From Botrimarina mediterranea (GTDB taxonomy: Bacteria; Planctomycetota; Planctomycetia; Pirellulales; Lacipirellulaceae): DNA of 64,000 nucleotides. Both the position numbers and the translations under genes were made by a program. The stretch spans positions 4,249,363 through 4,313,362 of the forward strand of contig NZ_CP036349.1 of the NCBI RefSeq assembly GCF_007753265.1, given 5' to 3'. This document shows positions 47,923 to 56,291 of the stretch, piece after piece. The first letter of the stretch is position 1. Every line of letters begins with the position of its first letter. The notes below the pieces were generated by a model. That model was not told the DNA's origin, did no database searches, and saw only the letters and a list, made by a program, of their open reading frames with translations.

Positions 47923-49032
47923 TTAGAACAGCGTGAGGTTGCCGCCGACGCCCATCGTGACGCGGAACAACGTTGAGAAGGTGTCGAGCGCCGCCGTGGC
48001 GGGAGTCGATTCGACGCTCACCAGGTCGCCCGATTGCAGGATCAGGTTCTCCGCGCCGTCTCGTTTAGCGCGGTTGAGACTCACCTCAATCAACAGCGGC
48101 TCGGCCTGCTGAGCCGTCTGGCGGACCAACAATACCTTGTCCGCGATCACCGACGACGCGCCGCCCGCCATCGCGATCGCGTCGAGCACACGCATATCGT
48201 GCTCGTCGATCAACTCGAACTGCTTGGGTGTCTTCACCAAGCCCGTGACGTGGACGAAGCGCTTTTGCCTGGGCCGGACGATGATGACATCACGGTCTGA
48301 CAACTGCATGCGATCCGGGGACGTCGATTCCGGGTGCGACAAATCAATCACTTCGGCTCCGGGAGAGGATGCCATCTGACCTTCACCAGGGGCGTTGAAC
48401 GAAACTTGCTGAACGCCGCCCGCGCTATCAGTCGCCTTCCCTTCAGCGACTCGATGGGAGCCGCCGCGTTGGAGTTCGACAACCGCTCCCGCTTCCTCGG
48501 ATAGGCCGCCGGCAGCGGCGATGGCGCTGAGGACATCGCAACCCGACCGTGGCAGTTCCTTGACCCCCGGCTCGCTCACGGCGCCGAGGACCGTTATCTG
48601 GTTGGTAGCAGGTTCGGTTAGCTCAACACTGATCTGCGGCCGAACAAAAACGCCACGCGCTACGGCTGCCGAGGCGATCTGCTCGGCGGCGGCGGCGGGC
48701 TCAAGACCCGCGATGACGACCCGCCCAATATGAAGCGTATCGATCGACCCGTCCCTCGTGACGCGCACTTCCTGCTCGATCGGCTCCTCGCCAGCAAGAC
48801 CCGTGACGATACGCACCACGACGCGGTCGTCGATATCGATCGCCTTGCTGGGTCGACTGACAGACGAGAACGCGCTGAGTTGAACCCGCTGTTGGCCCAA
48901 ATCGCGAGCAGCGCGGAACTCAGCCGGCAGCGAGCGGGCCTGCAGACGAGGCGATGAACACCCTCCGATCGCCGACAACACGGCGAGCGACATCAGGACA
49001 GGCGCCAACTTATCTCGACAGCTAGCAGGCAT
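47923..49032 (-). CDS. wza: Outer membrane polysaccharide export lipoprotein (Wza type)
   Basis: The ATG at 49032 gives 369 residues and a lipoprotein signal (LAVLSAIGGCSSPRLQ); the start at 49149 is too far upstream. A Poly_export domain (about 65-150) contains DDRVVVRIVTGLAGEEPIEQ and VTRDGSIDTLHIGRVVIAGL. Two SLBB domains follow: ITVLGAVSEPGVKELPRSGC and VHVTGLVKTPKQFELIDEHD. Members form the octameric outer-membrane channel for exopolysaccharide. It is the first gene of the minus-strand export operon, 11 bases before wzc. Confidence 0.9.
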   Translation of the reverse strand: MPASCRDKLAPVLMSLAVLSAIGGCSSPRLQARSLPAEFRAARDLGQQRVQLSAFSSVSRPSKAIDIDDRVVVRIVTGLAGEEPIEQEVRVTRDGSIDTLHIGRVVIAGLEPAAAAEQIASAAVARGVFVRPQISVELTEPATNQITVLGAVSEPGVKELPRSGCDVLSAIAAAGGLSEEAGAVVELQRGGSHRVAEGKATDSAGGVQQVSFNAPGEGQMASSPGAEVIDLSHPESTSPDRMQLSDRDVIIVRPRQKRFVHVTGLVKTPKQFELIDEHDMRVLDAIAMAGGASSVIADKVLLVRQTAQQAEPLLIEVSLNRAKRDGAENLILQSGDLVSVESTPATAALDTFSTLFRVTMGVGGNLTLF

Positions 49033-49343
49033 GTCGCGTTCGTTGCAGGACAGCAAATGAAGAACTAAGAAGCCACGCCTCGATGCGTCTCTCCCTCGCT
49101 TGGCTCGGCGAGCGGGCGGACAATTACCGAACGCTCGCCCCCCCGGCAAGGTGAGTTCAGAAGTTGAGCGATACTTTCACGACCTCGCGCAGAACGTTCG
49201 CGCATTCGACCTTGCCGCTTTTCCGTTTAGCGGACTATGCTCGCCATTTGCAGGCAGGAGGCCTGTGCAGCGGGGGTGCGTCCCAACCGGACAGCACAAA
49301 CGAGAGCCCGCTACGACTTCAGGCTTAACGCCAGAGGAACAGG
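49033..49343. promoter_or_regulatory. Divergent control region between wza and the FucNAc operon
   Basis: About 310 bases separate the two start codons. Promoters for both halves of the polysaccharide locus must lie here. Open frames crossing it look like shadows. No JUMPstart-like element or clear operator is visible. Confidence 0.45.
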
Positions 49344-50390
49344 ATGTTCGACGGCAAGACGCTACTCGTGACAGGCGGCACCGGGTCGTTCGGCAACGAC
49401 TTCGTCAAGCTCGTGCTAGCAGAGCATTCGCCGCGGCGGGTAATCGTCTTCAGTCGCGACGAGAAGAAACAGCACGACATGCGGCTAGCCTTCGCCGACG
49501 ACCGACTGCGGTTCGTGATCGGCGACATCCGCGAATCTCGCTCGATCTCTGCAGCAATGCGAGGCGTTGACTATGTCTTCCATGCGGCAGCGCTAAAGCA
49601 AGTGCCGTCATGCGAGTTCTTCCCGATAGAAGCGGTCCGCACTAACGTCCTTGGCACGCACAACGTGCTTGAGGCCGCCGAAGAAACGGGCGTCGAGAAG
49701 CTAGTAGTCCTTAGCACCGACAAGGCGGTCCAACCGATCAATGCGATGGGCCAAACCAAGGCCCTGATGGAGAAGCTCGCCTTCGCGCGGGCCCTCAGCG
49801 ACCAGTCACGCGTCACCTACTGCGGTGTCCGCTATGGCAATGTGATGTACTCGCGCGGGTCGGTCATCCCGCTGTTCATCCAGCAGATCAAGTCCGGCAA
49901 GCCGATCACAATCACCGAACCACGCATGACGCGGCTGTTGCTGCCGCTCGCCGAAGCGGTGCGACTGGTGACGTTCGCCATGGAGAACGGCCGGCAGGGC
50001 GACCTCTTCGTCCGTAAGGCGACCTCCGCCACCGTGCAGGTTCTGGCTGAGGCGCTGCTATCACTATTCGGCGCCGACAACGCAATCGACATCGTTGGCG
50101 TCCGCGCCGGCGAGAAGCTGCACGAGATGCTCGTCACTCCCGAGGAACTGCGACGGGCGGAGGAGTTTGAAGACTACTACCGTGTCCCGTGCGAGGGTGG
50201 GCAGGACTACGACCGCTACTTCACCGATGGCGACCGCACCTCACGCTTCGTCACGGAAGGTTACACGTCCGAAAATGCGTACCAACTCACCATTGAAGAA
50301 ACCAAGCAACTGCTGATCGGCTTACCCGAGGTCCAAGCAGAACTCGTCGGCTGGAAGGCAAAGAACCCGCGACTAAAGGTGGCGGCGTGA
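49344..50390 (+). CDS. fnlA: UDP-GlcNAc 4,6-dehydratase/5-epimerase (FnlA/CapE/WbjB type)
   Basis: The 348-residue SDR enzyme starts MFDGKTLLVTGGTGSFGNDF and shows KLVVLSTDKAVQPINAMGQT, with the Met-x-x-x-Lys active site of this family (MGQTK). EPRMTRLLLPLAEAV and VRAGEKLHEMLVTPEELRRA are further marks. It starts the path from UDP-GlcNAc to UDP-L-FucNAc. The next gene overlaps it by four bases and encodes the reductase/epimerase of the same path. Confidence 0.92.
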   Translation: MFDGKTLLVTGGTGSFGNDFVKLVLAEHSPRRVIVFSRDEKKQHDMRLAFADDRLRFVIGDIRESRSISAAMRGVDYVFHAAALKQVPSCEFFPIEAVRTNVLGTHNVLEAAEETGVEKLVVLSTDKAVQPINAMGQTKALMEKLAFARALSDQSRVTYCGVRYGNVMYSRGSVIPLFIQQIKSGKPITITEPRMTRLLLPLAEAVRLVTFAMENGRQGDLFVRKATSATVQVLAEALLSLFGADNAIDIVGVRAGEKLHEMLVTPEELRRAEEFEDYYRVPCEGGQDYDRYFTDGDRTSRFVTEGYTSENAYQLTIEETKQLLIGLPEVQAELVGWKAKNPRLKVAA

Positions 50391-51532
50391 ACCGGCGCAT
50401 CGGCATCACCGGACCGAACGGCTTTGTCGCGGGGTGGGTCCTCCGCCGACTGCGGAGGGAGACCGCCTGCGAAGTCGTCACGCTCGATCGAAAAGCGTGG
50501 GACAGCCCCACCTTGCTACGGACATGGGTCGGCCATTGTGATGTAGTGATCCATCTCGCCGGCGTGAATCGCGGCGAACCCAACGCAGTCGAGTCAGCCA
50601 ATGCCGCGCTTGCCGAGCGGCTGGTCCAGGCTTGCCGCGAAACGGCGAACACGCCGCACATCATTTACGCGTCAACAACCAAGCGCACCGAGGATTCCCC
50701 CTACGGCCGCGGCAAAGTTCACGCCGAGCAGACGTTCGCCGCCTGGTCAGAAGAATCCGGCGCCAGCGTAACGACGCTCGTCGTCCCGAACGTTTACGGC
50801 GCCGGCTGCAAGCCATTCTACAACTCGGTGGTGGCGACGTTTTGCCACCAGCTTGCCCGTGGCGACCAACCGACGATCGTCGAAGACCGTACGATCGACT
50901 TCATCTGGGTGGGCGATCTTGCCGAACGCATCGCCCGCATCGCAACAGGGTCGAAGCCCCACGCGGCGATTACGGTGCAGGTTCACGGCTCCGCCGCCCT
51001 GCGCATCAGCGAGTTGCTCAAGATCCTCGATGGATTCCGTCGCGATTACTTCGAGCACGACATCGTCCCCGATTTGACGACGCAACTCCATTCGACGCTT
51101 TACACAACATTCCTCTCGCATATCGATTTGGCGAGCCACGTCCACCGACCTCCGCTTCATAGCGACGCCCGCGGAGACCTTTGCGAGGTCGTTAAGACAG
51201 CAAATGGAGGTCAGGTCTTCTTCTCGACCACCAACCCCGGCGTCACACGCGGCAATCACTACCACACCCGCAAAGCGGAGTGGTTCTGCGTGGTTCGTGG
51301 GGAGGCGACGATCCGCCTTCGGCAGATCGGAACCGACAAGGTCACCGAGTTCCACGTCACGGGCGACCGGCCGGAATACATCTCGATCCCTGTGCTGCAC
51401 AGCCATTCGATCGAGAACACCGGCGATGACGAGTTGTTGACGTTGTTCTGGTGCAACGAGCGATTCGACCCCGCCGACGCCGATACGCACTTCGAAGAAG
51501 TCCTCCCGAGCCGCATCGCCCACGCCGCCTGA
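50387..51532 (+). CDS. fnlB: UDP-amino-sugar reductase/epimerase with cupin domain (FnlB/CapF/WbjC type)
   Basis: The 381-residue protein is a two-domain CapF-type enzyme. An N-terminal SDR domain (RIGITGPNGFVAGWVLRRL, YASTTKRTEDSPYGRGK) has a shortened Tyr-x-x-x-Lys motif (YGRGK). The C-terminal cupin holds zinc-type histidines (TNPGVTRGNHYHTRKAEWFC) and the IPVLHSHSIENTG strand. It carries out epimerisation and reduction to the L-talo intermediate. Overlap with fnlA and the short gap to fnlC show one operon. Confidence 0.92.
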   Translation: MNRRIGITGPNGFVAGWVLRRLRRETACEVVTLDRKAWDSPTLLRTWVGHCDVVIHLAGVNRGEPNAVESANAALAERLVQACRETANTPHIIYASTTKRTEDSPYGRGKVHAEQTFAAWSEESGASVTTLVVPNVYGAGCKPFYNSVVATFCHQLARGDQPTIVEDRTIDFIWVGDLAERIARIATGSKPHAAITVQVHGSAALRISELLKILDGFRRDYFEHDIVPDLTTQLHSTLYTTFLSHIDLASHVHRPPLHSDARGDLCEVVKTANGGQVFFSTTNPGVTRGNHYHTRKAEWFCVVRGEATIRLRQIGTDKVTEFHVTGDRPEYISIPVLHSHSIENTGDDELLTLFWCNERFDPADADTHFEEVLPSRIAHAA

Positions 51533-51567
51533 CACCTCATGCTTTGCCGAACAGCAAGGACGCCGCT

Positions 51568-52701
51568 GTGACCGCTCCCCTCAAAGTGATGACCGTGCTC
51601 GGCACGCGTCCGGAAATCATACGGCTGTCGCGGGTGATGACGCTGCTCGATCAGCACGTGCGTCACGTCATCGTGCACACGGGACAGAACTCCGACTACG
51701 AGCTCAACGAAGTCTTCTTCGACAACCTCAACGTCCGCCAGCCCGATTACTTTTTGGGCATCCGCCGCGATTCGCTTGGAGTGATTCTAGGAGACATTCT
51801 GATTAAGACCGAGGAAGTCCTCATCGCCGAGAAGCCCGATGCGGTGCTAATCCTTGGCGACACCAACAGCGCGTTCGCGGCAGTGCTGGCAAGGCGGATG
51901 AAGGTCCCCGTCTATCACATGGAAGCAGGCAATCGTTGCTTCGACTTCAATGTTCCCGAAGAGATCAATCGGCGGATCGTTGATCACATCAGCGACTTCA
52001 ATCTGGTCTACACCGAACACGCCCGACGGAACTTGCTGGGCGAAGGCGTGCACCCGCGGCGCGTGTACCTCACCGGCTCGCCGATGCGCGAGGTCCTCGA
52101 CGCCAACCGCCCGGCTATCGAATCTTCCGACGTCACCCAGCGACTCGACCTGACTCCGCACGGCTACCTGTTGGTGAGCCTACACCGAGCCGAGAACGTC
52201 GATAACAAAAATCAGTTGCTGCAACTTCTCGGCGTCCTGAACACGCTCTGCGAGCGATTCGACATGCCGGTGATTGTCAGCACCCACCCACGCACTCGGG
52301 CGCGGCTCGACGCGGTCGACGTCACGTTCGATTCGAGAATTCAGTTTCTCAAGCCATTCGGCTATCACGACTACGTAAAGCTGCAACTCGACTCGTTCTG
52401 CACGGTCTCCGATAGCGGCACGATCAGCGAAGAGAGCTCGATCCTTGGCTTCCCCGCCGTCACGACCCGCACCGCGATGGAACGCCCCGAAGCGATGGAC
52501 TCGGGGCACATCGTGCTAACGGGTCTCGATGTCGATACGGTCGTCGCGTCGGTCGCCTTCGTCACGAAGAACCGCGATCACGCCCGCCAGCAGCCCATCG
52601 CCGCGGAGTATCAGGTGACCAACGTATCCCACCGCGTCGTGAAGCTGATCCTCGGCACCGCAAAGCTCGGCCACCTGTGGGACGGCATCCGTGCGGCTTA
52701 G
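51568..52701 (+). CDS. fnlC: UDP-N-acetyl-L-talosamine 2-epimerase (FnlC/CapG/WbjD type)
   Basis: The GTG at 51568, with AAGGA upstream, begins 377 residues; the longer frame from 51451 overlaps the previous gene and looks unused. The non-hydrolysing 2-epimerase fold is marked by KVMTVLGTRPEIIRLSRVM, IVHTGQNSDYELNEVFFDN, HMEAGNRCFDFNVPEEINRR and SDSGTISEESSILGFPAV. FDFNVPEEINRR is typical of the FucNAc branch rather than of MnaA. The enzyme makes UDP-L-FucNAc, the donor for the next glycosyltransferase. Confidence 0.92.
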   Translation: MTAPLKVMTVLGTRPEIIRLSRVMTLLDQHVRHVIVHTGQNSDYELNEVFFDNLNVRQPDYFLGIRRDSLGVILGDILIKTEEVLIAEKPDAVLILGDTNSAFAAVLARRMKVPVYHMEAGNRCFDFNVPEEINRRIVDHISDFNLVYTEHARRNLLGEGVHPRRVYLTGSPMREVLDANRPAIESSDVTQRLDLTPHGYLLVSLHRAENVDNKNQLLQLLGVLNTLCERFDMPVIVSTHPRTRARLDAVDVTFDSRIQFLKPFGYHDYVKLQLDSFCTVSDSGTISEESSILGFPAVTTRTAMERPEAMDSGHIVLTGLDVDTVVASVAFVTKNRDHARQQPIAAEYQVTNVSHRVVKLILGTAKLGHLWDGIRAA

Positions 52702-52716
52702 GAGGAGGGAAACACC

Positions 52717-53994
52717 ATGCGGATACTGATTCTGACGCAGTTCTACGATCCGGAACCTGCTTTCAAGTTCCCGGACTTGGCGCGTCAACTTGCGGCGCGT
52801 GGGCACCGAGTCCAAGTCATTACGGGATTTCCTTGCTATCCCTTTGGCAAGACCTACGCCGGCTATCGGCAATCACTATGCCAGGAGCATGTGTTGGACG
52901 GAGTTCTCGTCACGAGGGTCCCGCAAGTCCCTGACCACAGCCGTTCCGCGATACGTCGGGCGATCTACTATTTTTCCTTTGCATTGAGTGCGGCGACGAT
53001 TGGTGTCTTTAAGGCACGTCAAGCAGATGTTTTGTTAGTCTACCAGTCCGCGATGCCGACCGGCCTAGCAGGTTGGCTGGTTTCGCGTCTACGAAGAATC
53101 CCCTACGTACTCGATGTCGTCGACCTCTGGCCCGAGAGTGTGCAAGCATCTGGGATGCTTAATAGTCGAGCAGCCAGCGGAGCAATCAACTTCGCCATGA
53201 GTCTCATCTATAACGGCGCCAACCGAATCAACGTCATTACCGACGGGTATTGGCGCAACCTCGCCGCGCGCGGCATTAGTCCACTAAAGCTTTCGCTCAT
53301 CCATTGCTGGCCTGCGGAAGGGCTTTTCGATCCTGTGGCGCCCCAGCCAGCCATCCGGCGAGAGTACTGCATGGAAGGAAAGTTCAACATCGTTTACGCC
53401 GGGGCAATTGGTCCTGTCCAAGGCCTGCGTGTCCTGCTCGACGTAGCCGAGAGGCTACTTAGCGATAAGACCATCAAGATCACCGTTGCGGGTGAAGGCA
53501 TCCAACGTGTCGAATTAGAGAAAGAGGCTATCGATCGCGGCTTAACCAATCTGCAATTCGTTGGCCGCCGACCTCCCGAAGAAATACGGCGGCTATATGC
53601 TTGCGCCGATGCCCTGTTGGCTCACCTAAAGCCCGATCCTCTTTCGAGCATCTCAATCCCCTCCAAGACGTTCGCCTACATGGCAAGTGGGAAGCCTCTC
53701 TTGATGGCGGTCGAAGGCGAGGCGGCCGCCATCGTACAACGCCATGGCTGCGGCATCGCGGTGGCGCCATCCAATGCCGCAGCGCTATGTCGCGCTGTTT
53801 GCAAGCTGCGGGATATGCCTATTCTAGATCGCGAAGAGATGGGCGCCGCTGGACGACGTGCCTATTTAGATAATTACTGCTCAAGCGTCCAAGTCGCTAA
53901 GTTTGAGAATCTTCTAGGCAAAGTATCTGGGGAAGTTCTGGCCGAGGTTCGGCCGAGTCACCTGAACAGAGAGCAACACGCAACAGCCTTGTAG
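52717..53994 (+). CDS. GT4-type glycosyltransferase (WbuB-like, predicted L-FucNAc transferase)
   Basis: The 425-residue protein starts after AGGAGG at 52701-52708. The N-terminal part has MRILILTQFYDPEPAFKFPD and VLDVVDLWPESVQASGML, as in WbuB. The C-terminal GT4 domain carries FNIVYAGAIGPVQGLRVLL and the nucleotide-binding E-x7-E region around SSISIPSKTFAYMASGKPLL. WbuB proteins are predicted to transfer L-FucNAc, which fits the three genes before it. The gene is visibly lower in G+C than the fnl genes. Confidence 0.85.
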   Translation: MRILILTQFYDPEPAFKFPDLARQLAARGHRVQVITGFPCYPFGKTYAGYRQSLCQEHVLDGVLVTRVPQVPDHSRSAIRRAIYYFSFALSAATIGVFKARQADVLLVYQSAMPTGLAGWLVSRLRRIPYVLDVVDLWPESVQASGMLNSRAASGAINFAMSLIYNGANRINVITDGYWRNLAARGISPLKLSLIHCWPAEGLFDPVAPQPAIRREYCMEGKFNIVYAGAIGPVQGLRVLLDVAERLLSDKTIKITVAGEGIQRVELEKEAIDRGLTNLQFVGRRPPEEIRRLYACADALLAHLKPDPLSSISIPSKTFAYMASGKPLLMAVEGEAAAIVQRHGCGIAVAPSNAAALCRAVCKLRDMPILDREEMGAAGRRAYLDNYCSSVQVAKFENLLGKVSGEVLAEVRPSHLNREQHATAL

Positions 53995-53996
53995 TG

Positions 53997-55205
53997 ATGT
54001 CTACAAAACCTATAAACATTCCATTCTCGCGTTGGCCCCTATACGATGAGGAACAGATCGCCGCTGCGGCCGATGTGCTTCGGTCCGGCCGCGTGAATTA
54101 CTGGACCGGCCCACACGGACGCGAGTTCGAGGACGCGTTGGCCGAACGCATGCAGACCAAGCACGCTATCGCGGTAGCCAATGGGACCGTTGCCATCGAG
54201 CTCGCCCTGTTAGCGCTCGGCATAGGCCCTGGCGATGACGTCGTCGTGCCGTGCCGGACGTTTATCGCTACCGCAAGTGCAATCGTGGCTCGAGGCGCTA
54301 GGCCAGTGTTGGCGGATGTCGAACTCGATTCGCAGAATATCTCGGCTGACTCGGTTCAAGCGGTGCTGACGCCCCACACAAAAGCTGTCATTGCCGTGCA
54401 CCTTGCCGGCAGGCCGTGCGAGATGGGTCCCCTTCTCGACCTGGCGCGAGCACACAACCTGCATGTTGTCGAAGATTGCGCTCAGGCGATTGGCGCGACA
54501 TATCGAGGGTACCCGGTTGGCTCCTTGGGTGACGTGGGCTGCTATTCCTTCTGCACCGACAAAATTATCTCGACCGGCGGAGAAGGTGGCGCTCTCGTCA
54601 CTAACAGTGATAAAATTTGGAATCGAGCGTGGAGCTACAAAGATCACGGCAAGTGCCCTGAATTGATCGCCGCGCCGGCAGACAAGCCTGGGTTCCGCTG
54701 GTTGCATACGACATTTGGCACAAATTGGCGCCTCACAGGCATGCAGGCCGCGTTAGGACTGGCGCAACTCTCGAAGCTCGACGTCGCGTTGGCTGCCCGC
54801 AAGTCTAACGCCATACGGATCGATAGGTGCTGCCGCGCATGCCCGGGATTGCGAACACTCACGGCTCCCACTGAGGGGGAGCAGGCTTACTACCGATACT
54901 ACGCCTTCGTACGGACAGAGAGGCTTGCCGATGGCTGGACACGTGACCGTATTCTCCAAGCCATTGAAGCCCTGGGCGTGCCTTGTTTCAGCGGCAGTTG
55001 CGGTGAGATCTATCTCGAACGCGCTTTCGAGAGTATTCGTCCGGTAGATCGCCTGCCTATGGCGAAGCAACTAGCAGAGACAAGCCTCGCCTGGCTCGTC
55101 GACCCAACCCTCACCGAAGCGCAAATCGAAAGGACTTGCGATGCAATCCAGGCCGTGATGAAACAAGCGACACGGCTAGGGGTAGAAGACTCAATTGCCG
55201 CCTGA
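53997..55205 (+). CDS. DegT/DnrJ/EryC1/StrS family sugar aminotransferase
   Basis: The GTG at 53994 and ATG at 53997 are both possible; I use the ATG. The 402-residue enzyme has the family features RSGRVNYWTGPHGREFEDAL, IAVANGTVAIELALLALGIG, VVEDCAQAIGATYRG and the PLP-lysine loop YSFCTDKIISTGGEGGAL (Lys in TDK). Members aminate a keto-sugar nucleotide or dehydrate it. A 4-keto-6-deoxy product of the FlaA1/CapD-type dehydratase in this locus is a plausible substrate. The stop of the previous gene overlaps the start. It is convergent with the FemAB-like gene. Confidence 0.9.
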   Translation: MSTKPINIPFSRWPLYDEEQIAAAADVLRSGRVNYWTGPHGREFEDALAERMQTKHAIAVANGTVAIELALLALGIGPGDDVVVPCRTFIATASAIVARGARPVLADVELDSQNISADSVQAVLTPHTKAVIAVHLAGRPCEMGPLLDLARAHNLHVVEDCAQAIGATYRGYPVGSLGDVGCYSFCTDKIISTGGEGGALVTNSDKIWNRAWSYKDHGKCPELIAAPADKPGFRWLHTTFGTNWRLTGMQAALGLAQLSKLDVALAARKSNAIRIDRCCRACPGLRTLTAPTEGEQAYYRYYAFVRTERLADGWTRDRILQAIEALGVPCFSGSCGEIYLERAFESIRPVDRLPMAKQLAETSLAWLVDPTLTEAQIERTCDAIQAVMKQATRLGVEDSIAA

Positions 55206-55226
55206 TCCATCGCAAGGCAATGCGCC

Positions 55227-56282
55227 CTACGCCGCACGGTAGGCAGGGAAGTACGCCAGATCTACGGATTTCGATCGAGCGGCAGCAAGTCGGCCATAAT
55301 CTACCGAATTGAGGATACGTTTGCCGACTCGGAAGGGACGAACCCCATTGGGAGCGAACGATTCTTTATATTTGTAGATACCGTCATCGGCTGCTTTGCC
55401 GCCTCCCAGAACAAAATTGTGCTTCCCTTCAGACTTTGCCCACAGCATGACCTCAAACTTGAGCAGATCATTAGGCCGGTTGCTGAAGTGGGCGGGATCA
55501 GTGCCGCCAAGAAAGCTGTAGACATTCCGTGGGGAAACGAGCACTAGCTCCGAGGCGACCACAAGATCACCGGACATCGCGTGGACGAAGCAGTATCGCC
55601 CCGCCAGAGCGTCGCAAAAGCTCTCAAAAAAATTGGTGTCATAGTAGAAAGAGGCGTCTGCACAGCGGCGGTCCATCGTGCGGTGGTAGATGCTCAAGAA
55701 ATCTCCGAGCCGATTTCCATTGCCATCGATTATGACTTCGATTCCTGCGTTTCGTCCACGTTTGACATTCTTGCGGACTTTATGACGAACTTCGCCCCAC
55801 AATTCTTCTTCGGTGAGGTCTAGCGACCTTACAACATTCATCAACGGGGATTCAACCTCCCCCGGATAAGGCAACAACTCGTCTTCAAAGAGGCTAAATC
55901 GAATGAACTCGCTGACAACGTTCTCTTGCATTGTCCAGTTGTCAAAGGCGCCCCAGAAGGCCTTCGCGAGCTCTTTCGGGTCTGCCTGACCCCAGGCGTA
56001 GGGCCCTCCGTAGCCGTACGGCGTTGCGATGTCTTTTGCTTCAGAGCACGGCAGCCCTAATCCGTACTCGCTCTGCAAGTGCCTTAGGTAGAACGGATAC
56101 AAGACGGTTCCGGCATCAGAAGACATCGTCGCACAACAACAGTCGTGATCGCTACGCTGACGGAAGATCTCTAGGTAGGCGGGATGAGTAAAGACCTCTT
56201 GCGCAGGGCTTTGCGACCATAGGTCGATCCATGCGGCGCGCTCGTCAACCCGATCGGCTCTCAACACTCGCAGTGCATCCAT
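55227..56282 (-). CDS. FemAB/GNAT-like acyl- or aminoacyl-transferase of a polysaccharide locus
   Basis: The 351-residue protein has the FemAB/BioF2-type double acetyltransferase fold in outline. It has an N-terminal half with LYPFYLRHLQSEYGLGLPCS and DIATPYGYGGPYAWG, the central basic motif RHKVRKNVKRGRNAGIEVII, and the C-terminal DLLKFEVMLWAKSEGKHNFV and GIYKYKESFAPNGVRPFRVG. The last motif is typical of the peptidoglycan-bridge relatives found in exopolysaccharide clusters. A role in acylating the sugar chain or its lipid intermediate is likely, but the donor is unknown. It starts nine bases after the sulfotransferase fusion gene in one operon. Confidence 0.8.
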   Translation of the reverse strand: MDALRVLRADRVDERAAWIDLWSQSPAQEVFTHPAYLEIFRQRSDHDCCCATMSSDAGTVLYPFYLRHLQSEYGLGLPCSEAKDIATPYGYGGPYAWGQADPKELAKAFWGAFDNWTMQENVVSEFIRFSLFEDELLPYPGEVESPLMNVVRSLDLTEEELWGEVRHKVRKNVKRGRNAGIEVIIDGNGNRLGDFLSIYHRTMDRRCADASFYYDTNFFESFCDALAGRYCFVHAMSGDLVVASELVLVSPRNVYSFLGGTDPAHFSNRPNDLLKFEVMLWAKSEGKHNFVLGGGKAADDGIYKYKESFAPNGVRPFRVGKRILNSVDYGRLAAARSKSVDLAYFPAYRAA

Positions 56283-56291
56283 TCCTTGCCT